A stretch of 64,000 bases of DNA from Talinum fruticosum. Its lineage: Eukaryota; Streptophyta; Magnoliopsida; Caryophyllales; Talinaceae. The stretch lies in contig JAITYX010000002.1 in the NCBI GenBank assembly GCA_021018815.1, positions 9,021,001 through 9,085,000 of the forward strand. The letters are read 5' to 3'. The notes under the pieces are model-generated. The model made no database searches and had not been told where the DNA came from. It saw nothing but the letters and a program-made list of their open reading frames with translations. Numbering within the stretch: position 1 is the first letter of the stretch; the number at the start of each line of letters is the position of its first letter. Shown here one piece after another: positions 12,225 through 22,463 of this stretch. A program made the position numbers and the translations under genes.

Positions 12225-12940
12225 TTTATTTTGAGCATTATAAATACTCCATGTATTTGGTTGTATTGGATATTGAAGATTATGTTTATGAATGAGAGTT
12301 AAATGAGCTCGTGCTCGGCCCTCTTAAATCCTTAATTGCTCTATCCAAGTGTGACATACTTGGTGGTTATCGATTAAGTCCTTGGGTTCAAAGTTGGTTT
12401 TGTGTTTGTATCCAGCCTTTAACCTTTGGTGCCCCAAGATCCCTAAGGTGGTGTTTATGTATCCTTAAGGGCCTTGGTTCTATCCAGGTTACCTAACTTC
12501 CAAATCCCATATCTCCCAAACCCCTAACCTCCTGCACTCCAAATTTTACCCACCTATTCCTAAGTGAGTTAAGTTGTTCTCCTCCAAATTTCAGCTCAAT
12601 CCAAGCTCTATCCCGAACCCCTCCTCCAAAACCATCGAGTATATCATCCTGGACTCCTGCGCACGCGGGACGGTCTTTTGCCATTAATTCGAGGTGATCC
12701 CGACCTCGAATGATTCCCCTTTTACCACTTCTTCGTAACTTCCCCAAGAGTTCCCCCTCAAAAATCACGTCCAAATTCCACCGAAAACACCCCCATCTCC
12801 CCATTTCCCCAAGACGTGCGAGAGAAGCACCATTCTACCCGAGTGACTTTCTTTGTGTTTTATCCTCTTTCCTTGCCTTCTTCTCCCTATTACTGCAGCC
12901 TATACATCATATTTGGTATCGAGCTTAGAGCTATACATCA
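12225..12940 (+). repeat. 5'-truncated LTR copy C of element 1
   Basis: Begins in mid-LTR just upstream of the TATAAATA block and runs to the CTATACATCA terminus, followed by a primer-binding-site-like sequence. It takes the place of the functional 5' LTR border next to the internal region. Confidence 0.8.
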
Positions 12941-12944
12941 TATG

Positions 12945-12957
12945 TGGTATCGAGCTC
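12945..12957 (+). other. Primer-binding site (initiator-tRNA-Met type)
   Basis: TGGTATCGAGCTC follows the LTR end. It resembles the plant retrotransposon consensus TGGTATCAGAGC complementary to initiator tRNA-Met, with one base missing. A conserved A-rich leader follows. Confidence 0.6.
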
Positions 12958-13120
12958 ACGACTACCATCCTTGGGTGAGCTTCCTTAACCCTCAAACACA
13001 ACCCTTTTAGCCCAAATACATTAGTCCACAAAAAAAAATTCAAAACAACAAAAACAGTTTACGCCCATTTTCATTTCACCATCTTGAACATCATTTTCGC
13101 ATTTGGTTGTGAGAGCTGAA

Positions 13121-13639
13121 ATGGCCTATTCTAACTTTGAGTTGATTAGTCTACTTGTGCCCAAGTTTTATGGCCAACAAGAGCTATTTTCTAGTTGGTT
13201 TGTCAAGGTTGAAGAAGCCTTTGCAAATATGAGTTTAAAAGAGCATGAGAAGATAGAAATTGTTGAGTCTAAGTTGAGGAGTCATAGCCTCACTTGGTGG
13301 ACAACCTACAAGATGAAAAGGAAGATGAAAGGCAAAGAAAAAGTGAACACATGCGAGAAAGTTGAGAGGAAAATTGTTGAAAAAGTTTGGTCCACTTATT
13401 TACAATGCTCCTCCATCCAAGACCAAACCCATCAACAAGGGAAGTCATTCTTCTCTTCCTTCCAAGCCATCTCGTTCTCTCCTCCACCAAAACCTACTAG
13501 CCAGCCCTCTTTACCTCCACAAAAACCCACATCCACTCACCTAAAGAACCCCCACTTCCCTCACCAAAACCCATGTCCTCTCCCTTTTGTCCAAATCAAG
13601 AAGAACATGAGCCCAACTTTGGTTTGCTTCCAAAGTTGA
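13121..13639 (+). CDS. Gag-like protein of element 1
   Basis: The 172-residue frame starts MAYSNFELISLLVPKFYG and continues ...WFVKVEEAFANMSLKEHEKIEIVESKLRS... then LTWWTTYK. This is the retrotransposon gag pattern: a short LPKF.G entry, a W.....E..F helix, a cluster of charged helices, and a WW near the end. The second half is low-complexity Pro/Ser-rich. There is no CCHC zinc knuckle. It lies directly downstream of the primer-binding site and A-rich leader, the expected place for gag. It is much shorter than a usual gag and probably cannot assemble on its own. Confidence 0.6.
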   Translation: MAYSNFELISLLVPKFYGQQELFSSWFVKVEEAFANMSLKEHEKIEIVESKLRSHSLTWWTTYKMKRKMKGKEKVNTCEKVERKIVEKVWSTYLQCSSIQDQTHQQGKSFFSSFQAISFSPPPKPTSQPSLPPQKPTSTHLKNPHFPHQNPCPLPFVQIKKNMSPTLVCFQS

Positions 13640-15949
13640 TGAGTATGTTGAAAGTGGATTGGACGATATTTGCCAACCAAGAGTTGCCTCCTAAGTTTGA
13701 TGAAGATGTCTTGGTGAAAACCTTTTCATCTACAAATGAGGAAGAAATCAACGTCCATTTTCATTCATGTGAAGTTTTGGTTGAACAAGAAACCATGGGT
13801 GTGTCCAACCCACCACAAGTGGAGCAAGTTGTAAGCCTAGCTCTTACAAACGATGAGGAAGACCCAAGCCAAGATGAACTACTTCCCATTTGGCCAAGAA
13901 TTTCTAGAAGTTGAGGAGTATGGAGGTATCACCTTCCATTCATTGTCTAGTGAGGTAGAAGAGCCTACTAGCAATGGGAGTTTGGAGATTCAAGCCACAA
14001 CCCACTTCCCTCAATGTTATATCCCAAGGCCTTATCAAGGTATAAGCCACTTTGTTCATCCTAGCTTAATCTCTTTCGGTTTTGTGAAGTTAAGCATTAT
14101 TGAGATGTGGAATGTTGCTATGCTTATGAGTGCTTACTATGCCTTTTGGGAATGGCCCTTGTTGTTTGATAAGAGATTAGCCCATGATGGGTTTAGAGTC
14201 TCTCATAACTCTCCCAAAACCGCCCACAAATTGTCCTTAACTTCTCCCACCTTTACCTTACTCCAAAAGACCCATATTCACAAACCAAAAGCCAAAACCA
14301 TAAACCCATTTCACCCCCAAACACATTCTCGCCCGGCCCTTGTTTCACCCTTGTCCTCAATCTGTCCGGCCCCTAATTCCCCACAAAAATCCCAATCCCT
14401 CCCAAAATATGCCATGTCCCGAACTCGGCCCGAAGATGTTTTAAGAACCTTCCCAACCGAGTTGATATTCGGCCGAGTGTGAATTGCCCCAAGTGGATAA
14501 AGTTGAGCATGAAAAGAAGCTTTATCTCATCGAGAAACTTGAGGTGATAATCAAAGTAGTAGAAAAAGGAAAGCCTCTAGAATTGAATGGTGCATTTGCT
14601 ATGAGGTATTCTTTTCCTTTGTATTTGGAAGAGTGTGCAATTGTTTTTGAGCAATTTAAATGGCCGTTTGTTGTTGAAAGAGACCTCCAAAGGTTGTATC
14701 CGGAATGTGTGAAGCGACCAAAAGGAGGTTTGGCTATCTTGTTTTCACTTACATGTTGGAACCACTACTTTGTGATTCAAAAGGTCCTATTGTATTTAAT
14801 GAGTTTCCAAGGCCAACAACTATTAAGCTCTCACTATGGCAAGGGAGTTGCACTTCCATGGATACCCTCTTTTCCAACCAAGTGCCAAACCGAGAGGTGC
14901 AACCAATGAGCCAATGAGTTGGCAAGGAGGTATATCTCATTAACTCCATTGGAAAATTGTGTTTTCCACTTTGATCACCTAATGTGCTTATATGGTGTTG
15001 ATCATGATTTTGGAGAGCTAGTAGTTCATAAGGAATACTTGATCAAGGAAGCACAATTTAGTGCATCTAATGGTGGAAATAGCGAGTTGTTCTTTCAATC
15101 CACACACCATGGCTGTCTTGCTACTTGTTTTAAGAAGCAAAAAGTCTTGTTGAAGCTCAAGGAGAAAATCCTTATCCTCCTAAAATGCCTTCTTTCCAGC
15201 CATGAGATCATATTTTTGAGCTACACCAATTCCGCCCAAGGAGCTAGTTTTGTGGCGGATTGCGAAGCCTTTGGAATTGAGATTATTGATGGTCTCATGC
15301 AATCAACTTGTGAGCACTTGGAATGGTGTGATTCCAAGAGGAAGTACTTCTTTTATTCTCCATTGGGAGCTTGTGAATTTGATTTGGAGTGTTTACATTT
15401 CTATGTGTTTATGCCAAGAATATCGAGAGCAAGCTCATACTTTTATCATTAACGTTGTGCCATTATAATTGTGAGTTTGATCATGGAGAGATTGCTTGGT
15501 GCCCTTACTACTACATTTTGTCAATGGGTGAGAATCGAATGCTCGTTTGTGAGCAAGAAAAGAAGGTGTATAAAGAGTTGTATGGATAGCCAAGTCAAGA
15601 GGGTTGAATCCCTAAGAGTTTTTCATGTCTTGCATCCACACAACACTTTCAATCAAGGTATTAAAGGAGTATGACTTATTCTTCCCATTGAAGGATTGTT
15701 TTAGTGACTTTGAACCTTTGTGGTCCTTGTGTGCTAAAGATTGTGAAGTTGAGAATTTGCCCCAAGGGCATTGTGATCCAGCCAAGGGGAAGAGAAAGAA
15801 GCAATGTCAACATCCCTATGATCCTAGGTTCCATTGGTCATGCATGTCTCAACGTGAAGAATCACATGGAAGGTACTTGTTAGGACCTTATGGAGGACAA
15901 TCGATTTCATGCCCATGCGAGGCACATCTCTCTACTAGCGGAGAATAAG
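13573..15949 (+). pseudogene. Degenerate retrotransposon open frames of unknown type
   Basis: Four or more consecutive plus-strand frames (13573-13914, 13853-14482, 14484-14909, 14919-15452, 15625-15948) look like one long coding region broken by stops and frameshifts. Conserved stretches include SFPLYLEECAIVFEQFKWPF, RLYPECVKRPKG and FHFDHLMCLYGVDHDFGE. The same stretches recur at 17592-18287 in element 2. I see no reverse transcriptase (YxDD), integrase or protease signature, and I do not recognise the family. The wide gap where pol should lie indicates replacement or loss. Confidence 0.5.
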
Positions 15950-16064
15950 AAACAACACCCCTATGATAACAAGAGTGGTGCTACACCCCACATCGATCAT
16001 GACTTTTTTTCCCATCGTTGAGAAGATATTGTCCATACGAATTTGAGGGCAAATTCTTTTCAAC

Positions 16065-16074
16065 AAGGGGAGAA
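16065..16074 (+). other. Polypurine tract of element 1
   Basis: AAGGGGAGAA stands immediately before the TGATGGAAAG start of the 3' LTR, the expected plus-strand priming site. The same tract precedes the LTR of element 2. Confidence 0.75.
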
Positions 16075-16235
16075 TGATGGAAAGTCCACCACTACCAAGG
16101 ACCAAGGACTATTGACAATATTACAAAAGGAGCTAAGCTTGATTGAAGATCAACTTTGGGCTCAAAAATCCATTATCTTGGTCCGAATTAATGCAAGCTA
16201 AACCGTGACTTGGAGAGTTGAGAATTGTCCTTTTA
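16075..16235 (+). repeat. 3' LTR of element 1, first segment
   Basis: Begins TGATGGAAAGTCC and matches the first 160 bp of LTR copy A, then breaks off at TTTTA, where element 2 is inserted. The remainder lies at 20092-21237. Confidence 0.85.
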
Positions 16236-17602
16236 TGATGTATAGCTCTACACTCGATTCCAAAATTGATGTATAGCTTGGGCAAGAGGGAGGAAGGTTG
16301 GAGGAAGTGGTAAAGGAGCAAAGAAAAACAACCTGGCAAAATGGTGTTCTTTAGTCTTGGGGAAATGGGTGAAAAGGCATGTTCCTTGTGGAATTTGGAG
16401 GTGAAATTTGAGGGGGAAACTCTTGGGGAGGTTGGTAAAAAGTGGGGAATTATTCAAAGTGGGGATCACCTCAAACAAGAGACGAAAAGACTGTCTCGCT
16501 GGGTTGGGGTACGGGATGGTGCGGTCCGATGGTTTTGGATGAGGGGATTAGGATATGGCTTGGATGGAGCTGAAATTTGGATGGGGAATTCTTGGCGGTT
16601 GGGAAGATATGGTAAAAATTAGGGGATCATTTGAGGTCGGGATCACCTCGAACTAAGGGTAAAAAGACTGTCGCTCTCGGCAGGAGTCCAGAGTTGATAG
16701 GCTTTGGTTGTTTTGGTGGAGGGGTTGGATGGGTGCTTGGATTGAGCTGAGATTTGAGGGGGATGACTCAACTCATGTAGGAAGGTGTGGGTGACATTTT
16801 GGATGGAGGTGACTTGTGGTTTGGGAGATATGGATTTTTGAAGTGAAGTAACCGGATTGGCCAAGGTTCTCAAGGATACGTAAATCACCACCTTGAAAAC
16901 TCTCGGGGCACTCTAATCTTGGCTAGATACGTAAACACCACCGGCAAGCTTAAGGACTCAAAGATCACCACCAAGTATGCCACACTTGGATATGACGATT
17001 CAAAGGGGGAACAAGCACAAAGCTCAAATTCTCATTTCATATTCATCAAAAGTTGTTTTTACAAAGTCGAATACATGCGTATTTATAATGGATAAAAGCT
17101 TGCTGAAAATAAACTAAAGCTTAAAGCAAAAGATAATCAATGGCCTAAATTATGCTTCCCCTTCTCCAAGCCAAGATGGACGGACAAATTTGAAAAGCCA
17201 ATCATCTTCTTTCCTCCTTCTCAAGCTAGTGTTAGAACTTGTGGCTAAAATGAAGGATGCGTTTTCAACCAAGTATTTTCTTTCCCCTTGTACAAGCTAG
17301 CTCCTCATTGGTCTAACACATGCTTTCTTCCACTAATGATAGTGCTTGGGAAATCCTCTAGAAGCTTCTTTGTGTTGTCCACGCATTCTTCCTTTGGTGG
17401 CTGATTTTGAAGGACCGAACATGGTCCTTTTGATCGAGGCGGATTGAGCTCGGTTTAGTTGGGCCTTAAAACCGTGCGGGCTGATTTGTGCATTACTTGC
17501 ATTACTTGTTTGATTCGGACCCTTTGGTATATATATTGCTCCAACTCCTTAAGCCGCAATTATTTATATACTAATTGTCATAAAATGACAATTGTCATGC
17601 CC
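16236..17602 (-). repeat. Inverted LTR arm of element 2
   Basis: Reverse complement of most of the right-hand LTR (about 18565 onward). The homology stops at a small palindrome, AATTGTCATTTTATGACAATT, that is native to the LTR (about 18576-18596). The first approximately 160 bp of the LTR are absent from this arm. Confidence 0.8.
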
Positions 17603-18287
17603 TAGCTCAAACCGAAGGTGTTTTAGGAGCAAAGGAGTTGAGCATTTTGCATCAAAAATTCCAAACCGAGTACTTGATACTATTCTTACCGAAAGCAAAC
17701 TGTCCAAGGTGACTAGAGCTGAACATAATTTTTATCTTAAGGAGAAGCTTGAATTGATAATTCAAGTAGTAGGAAAAGGAGCGCCTCAAAAAGTTAATGG
17801 TGCTTTTTCTATGAGGTGTTCTTTTCCTTTGTATTTGGAGGATTGTGAAATTGTTTTTGAGCAATTTACATGGCCGTTTATTGTTGAAAGAAGCCTCAAA
17901 AGATTGTATCCGGAATGTGTGAAGCGCCCAAAAGGAGTTTTGACTATCTTGTTCACACTTACATGTTGGAGCCACTACTTTGTGAATCAAAGGGTTTTAT
18001 TGTATTTGATGAATTTCCAAGGCCAACAACTATGGAGTTTTTATTATGACAAAGAAGTTGAACTTCCATGGATAACCCCTTTTCCAACCATGAACCAAAC
18101 CGAGAGGTGTGACACAAGAGCCAATGAGTTGGCAAGGAGGTATATCTTATTTACTCCATTGGAAAATTTTGTTTTCCATTTTGATCATCTAATGTACTTG
18201 CATGGTGTTGATCATGACTTTGGAGAGCACTTGTTAGCGTCTTATGGAGAGCAATCGATTTCATGCTTATATGAGGCATATCCCTAA
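17592..18287 (+). pseudogene. Internal coding remnant of element 2
   Basis: A 231-codon frame matches the element 1 frame at 14484-14990 closely (for example SFPLYLEDCEIVFEQFTWPF and RLYPECVKRPKGVLTILFTL), then jumps at HDFGEH to the block found near 15890-15950 in element 1. It is thus an internally deleted version of the same unknown protein, joined directly to the inverted LTR. Its first 20-odd codons come from that junction. Confidence 0.6.
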
Positions 18288-18403
18288 TGGCCAAAAATAA
18301 GAGGCAATACCCCTATGATGACAAGAGTTGTGTTACATTGATCTTGAATTTTCCTCACTTAAAAGATATTGTCCATGCGAATTTGAGGACAAATTCTTTT
18401 AAC

Positions 18404-18413
18404 AAGGGGAGAA
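18404..18413 (+). other. Polypurine tract of element 2
   Basis: AAGGGGAGAA precedes the LTR start TGATGGATAT, as in element 1. Confidence 0.7.
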
Positions 18414-20091
18414 TGATGGATATTTCTATCCAAGTCAAACGTCCGAGAGTCAAGGGGTTCTCAAGCAAAGGCACGTCAAGCTAATTTGAAAATCAATTTT
18501 TCACCAAAAACTCCTATGCCGGCCAAAGTAGTGCAAACCGAGCCAAGGTTTGAAGAGATTTTAAGGGCCATGAAAATTGTCATTTTATGACAATTAGTAT
18601 ATAAATAATTGCAACTTAAGGAGTTGGAGCAACATATATACCAAAGGGTCCGAACCAAACATTAATACACAAATCAGCCCGCACGGTTTTAAGGCCCAAC
18701 TAAACCGAGCTCAATCGCCGAGATGAAAAGGACCATGTTCGGTCCTTCAAAATCAGCCACCAAAGGAAGAATGCGTGGACAGCACAAAGAAGCTTCTAGA
18801 AGATTTCCCAAGCATTATCATTAGTGGAAGAAAGCATGTGTTAGACCAATGAAGAGTTAGCTTGTACAAGGGGAAAGAAAATACTTGGCTGAAATGCATC
18901 CTTCATTTTAGCCACATGTTCCAACACTAGCTTGAGAAGGAGGAAAGAAGATGATTGGTTTTTCAAATCTGTCCATCCATCTTGGCTTGGAGAAGGAGAA
19001 GCATAATTTAGGTCATTGATTATCTTTTTGCTTCAAGCTTTAGTTTATTTTCAGCAAGCTTTTATCCATTATAAATACGCATGTATTCAGCTTTGTAAAA
19101 ACAACTTTTGATGAATATGAAATGAGAATTTGAGCTGCGCACTCGTTCCCCCTTTGAATCCTCAAATGTCGTATCTAAGTGTGGCATATTTGGTGGTGAT
19201 CTTTTGAGTCCTTAAGCTTGCTAATGGTGTTTACGTATCTAGCCAAGATTAGGGTGCCCCAAGACTTTTCAAGGTGGTGATTTACGTATCCTCGAGAACC
19301 TTGGCCAATCCGGTTACTTAACTTCAAAAATCCATATCTCCCAAACCAAGAGTCACCTTCATCCCAAATTTCACCCACATCTTCCTACACGAGTTGAGTC
19401 ATCCCCCTCACATCTCAGCTCAATCCAAGCACCCGTCCAACCCCTCCACCAAAACAACCAAAGTCTATCAACCTGGACTCCTTCTTAGAGCGACAGTCTT
19501 TTTACCCTTAATTCGAGGTGATCCCGACCTCAAATGATCCCCTAATTTTTACCGTATCTTCCCAACTGCCCCAAGAATTCCCCTTCCAAATTTCAGCTCC
19601 ATCCAAACCATATCCCGATCCCCTCATCCAAAACCATCGGATTGCACCATCCCGTACTCCCAACCCAAGACAACTGATCTTTTCGTCTCTTGTTCGAGGT
19701 GATCCCGACCTTGAATAATTCCCCACTTTTACCAACCCTTCCCAACCTCCCCAAAAGTTCCCCCTCAACATCCCTTTTCACCCATTTCCCCAATACTGCA
19801 TCGAAGAACACCATTTTGCCCAGCTTGTTTTTCTTTGCACCTTTACCACTTCCTCCCTCTTGCCCAAGCTATACATCAATTTTGGAATCGAGTGTAGAGT
19901 TATACATCAACTTTGGTATCGGAGCGTAGAACTATACATCAACTTTGGTATCGAGCAAGTTCCGATTCCTTGGGTGAGTTACCTCTATCCGTCCACAAAA
20001 AACCAAAAACAACAAAAAAATTTCTACCCTCTTTTGCCATCTACCCCATCTATACATCAACTTTGGTATCGGAGCGTAGAACTATACATCA
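18414..20091 (+). repeat. Forward LTR of element 2, extended by leader sequence
   Basis: Starts TGATGGATAT; contains a TATAAATA block near 19071. The first LTR terminus is reached near 19878. Beyond it lie repeated TATACATCA / TGGTATCGGAGC units, about 100 bp of A-rich leader homologous to the element 1 leader (12960-13060), and another TATACATCA end at 20091. The right end therefore includes primer-binding and leader sequence that normally follows only a 5' LTR. Confidence 0.7.
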
Positions 20092-21237
20092 TTTTATGAC
20101 AATTAGTACATAAATAATTCATGCTCGAGGAGCTAAGGCAAAAACAAGCAACAAAGTCGGTCCAAAAATGCCTAAATACCCAAACCGGGTATTTTAGGTG
20201 CAATCTGTCCAAGTAGACTTCAATAACCGAAAGGTCCATGCTCGGTCCATCCTAATGAGTGATCAAGTTGAAATGTGCATTGTTAGCTCAAAGAAGTCTC
20301 TAGAAGAATCCATGAACACTGTCTTGAGTGGAAGGAATCTTGTGTTGGACCAATCAAAAGCAAACTTGAACAAGGGGCAAGCAACTAGTTGGCTAAGAAT
20401 CAATCTTCAAATCCGGCCACATGTTCTAACTTGGAGAAGGGGCTAATGTAATCTAGGCCTTTGATCTTGTACATACACTCATAGCCTTTAGATCATGCTT
20501 AGCCTTAATCTTTTAGCTTTAATATTTTGAGCGTTATAAATACTCCATGTATTTGGTTGTAGTGGATATTGAAGATTATGTTTATGAATGAGAGTTGAAT
20601 GAGCTCTGTGCTCGTCCCCCTTAAATCTTTAATTGCTGTATCCAAGTGTGGCATATTTGATGGTGATCGATTAAGTCCTTAGGTTCAAAGCTGGTGGTGT
20701 GTCCGTATCCGAGCCTTTAACCTTTGGTGCCCCAAGATCCCTAAGGTGGTGTTTCCGTATCCTTAAGGGCCTTGGTCCTATCCGATTACCTGACTTCCGA
20801 ATCCCATATCTCCCAAACCCCTAACCTCCTGCACTCCAAATTTTACCCACCTATTACTTGAACAAGTTGAGTTGTTCTCCTCCAAATTTCAGCTCAATCC
20901 AAGCTCTCTCCTGACCCCCACCTCCAAAACCATCGAGTATATCATCATGGACTCCCGCACACGCGAGACAGTCTTTTGCCATCGGTTCGAGGTGATCCCG
21001 ACCTCGAATGATTCCCCTCTTTACCACTTCTTCGTAACTTCCCCAAGAGTTCCCCCTCAAAATCACGTCCAAATTCCACCAAAAACACCCCTATCTCCCC
21101 TTTTTCCCAAGACTGCGCAGCGAAGCACCATTCTGTCCGGGTGACTTTCTTTGTGCTTTATCCTCTTTCCTTGTCCTCTTCTCCCTATTGCTGCAGCTAT
21201 ACATCATATTTGGTATCGAGCTTAGAGCTATACATCA
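20092..21237 (+). repeat. 3' LTR of element 1, second segment
   Basis: Resumes with the TTTTA duplication and matches copy A from about base 160 to the CTATACATCA terminus, followed by the AAATG target duplication. With the first segment it forms an LTR of about 1.3 kb. Confidence 0.85.
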
Positions 21238-21867
21238 AAATGGACCGCAAGTTGGAAGGCACCGATTATCTACCACTTCACATCAACAAAAGCCCGGGAC
21301 AATTCAATATACACTATTATCCAAACTGAAATCGTTGCACAGTACAATTCAATATACAATATTATCCAAACTGAAAATAATAGGCCAACAATTCTTTCAG
21401 CCACCAGGAAAGTAAAGCACAAACACATACACAAGGGGGAGAAAATTTGCTGTATTTTTTCTGATGATCAGTCCCGGCAATTGGAATTATGGATGAGTGA
21501 CAACTAATTTCTGCAATTAGTTCTCTAAGTCCCAAAGAGCATTAATGTCAGCATGTCACAAACATGAGCAAAGGTTCTAAATGCTCATACTTCGAATGTT
21601 CCACTCAGTTCAAACTTCAAACATCTAGTAGGAATGTGGCTTAGTCAAACAAAAAATTTTGAGAGCATCTATTGCTTTACATGAGTAAACATGATAATCA
21701 AAATTTGTCAGCATACTATCTAATCGGTAATTCTTGTATTGCTTCCTCATATTTCCAGATAATCATCAATTTGGTAAAAATAAATCAATAATAGCATTAA
21801 TCAGTACCATCACTAAGGCGCGTAATCAATCAAACTTCACGAAAATGGAAGGAGATAAAGCGAAAAA

Positions 21868-22463
21868 TTACAATCTACTGAGTACCTTATCAGCAGCTCC
21901 ATCCCCTTTCTCAGCTTTCTCTTTCTCAAGCTTCTTTTTAAGTTTCTCCTGCCTTTCCCTCTCCATTTTCTACAGACCAACCATATCATAATTCATCAAA
22001 GCACGTACCAATGATCACAAATAAAGCACAAAAGTCTAATTCATACATCAGTTTGATCAGTCTATCTCTCTCTAACACACGCTTTCACATACACTCACTG
22101 TCAACGATCGACAATCTGGCATTTCATACAGTAAAATATGCAGAGACCGACTCATCTTCGCATCTCTAAACCGAAATCAACAATCAATCAATCTTCAATC
22201 TCGTTCTTCACAATTCTAAAACTAAATCATCTCCGATAAATCTTCAATCAAACGGAAAACAGGACAAAAACGAAAAAAAAAAATCATCGAAGAGAGAAAG
22301 AGAGAGATACCTGGATGTAGACGGTCTCCTTAGCGCGCTCCTCTTCGCTGAGAACACGGCCTTTGCCATCACTGAAGTAGCGAGGGAAGAGCGAAGACCT
22401 AGAAACGCCTCCTTCCATGATACCACGAAGCGACGAGCGAGAAACAGCAGATCTCATAGCCAT
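21868..22463 (-). CDS. IF1: Mitochondrial F1Fo-ATPase inhibitor protein (IF1)
   Basis: Small matrix protein that blocks ATP hydrolysis by the F1 motor when the proton gradient falls. Exon 1 is complement(22311-22463): 51 codons, with an Arg/Ser-rich mitochondrial presequence, then RYFSDGKGRVLSEEERAKETV. Exon 2 is complement(21886-21969): 28 codons starting KMERERQEKLKKKLEKEKAEK, the highly charged helix of the family. Both splice sites are GT/AG and phase 0. The 3' end is uncertain: reading through the exon 2 donor adds VLSRL and stops at 21868, giving 84 aa. Alternatively a tiny third exon, perhaps complement(21487-21510), completes it. The retrotransposon target site lies about 250-600 bp downstream. 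Confidence 0.85.

Larger units (their letters stand above)
16236..20091. mobile_element. Nested element 2 with inverted LTR ends
   Basis: A 3.86-kb insertion runs from TGATGTATAG to CTATACATCA and is flanked by a 5-bp duplication TTTTA (16231-16235 and 20092-20096) inside the 3' LTR of element 1. Instead of direct LTRs it has an inverted LTR on the left (16236-17602), a short internal coding remnant, a polypurine tract (18404-18413) and a forward LTR on the right (18414-20091). Both termini are therefore the same LTR 3' end facing outward. Gag and the primer-binding region next to a 5' LTR are missing. Confidence 0.8.
9868..21237 (+). mobile_element. Composite LTR retrotransposon (element 1), internally rearranged and split by element 2
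   Basis: The insertion begins TGATGGAAAG and ends CTATACATCA. It is flanked by a perfect 5-bp duplication AAATG (9863-9867 and 21238-21242), so the whole 11.4 kb reached this site as, or grew from, a single integration. Order: full LTR copy A (9868-11109), inverted LTR copy B (11110-12224), 5'-truncated LTR copy C (12225-12940), primer-binding site, gag-like frame, degenerate frames of unknown type, polypurine tract (16065-16074), and a 3' LTR (from 16075) interrupted by element 2 (16236-20091) and resuming to 21237. No protease, reverse transcriptase, RNase H or integrase motif was recognised, so it is non-autonomous. Confidence 0.85.

Noticed and set aside
10769..12804. Frames of 100-120 codons within the LTR copies.
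   Set aside because: They recur in all LTR copies but with shifted ends and no conserved protein; they are non-coding LTR sequence.
16231..20099. An 8-bp target duplication TTTTATGA for element 2.
   Set aside because: With the canonical ends TGATG...CATCA the duplication is 5 bp (TTTTA); the extra ATGA/TGA overlap is chance similarity with the LTR end.
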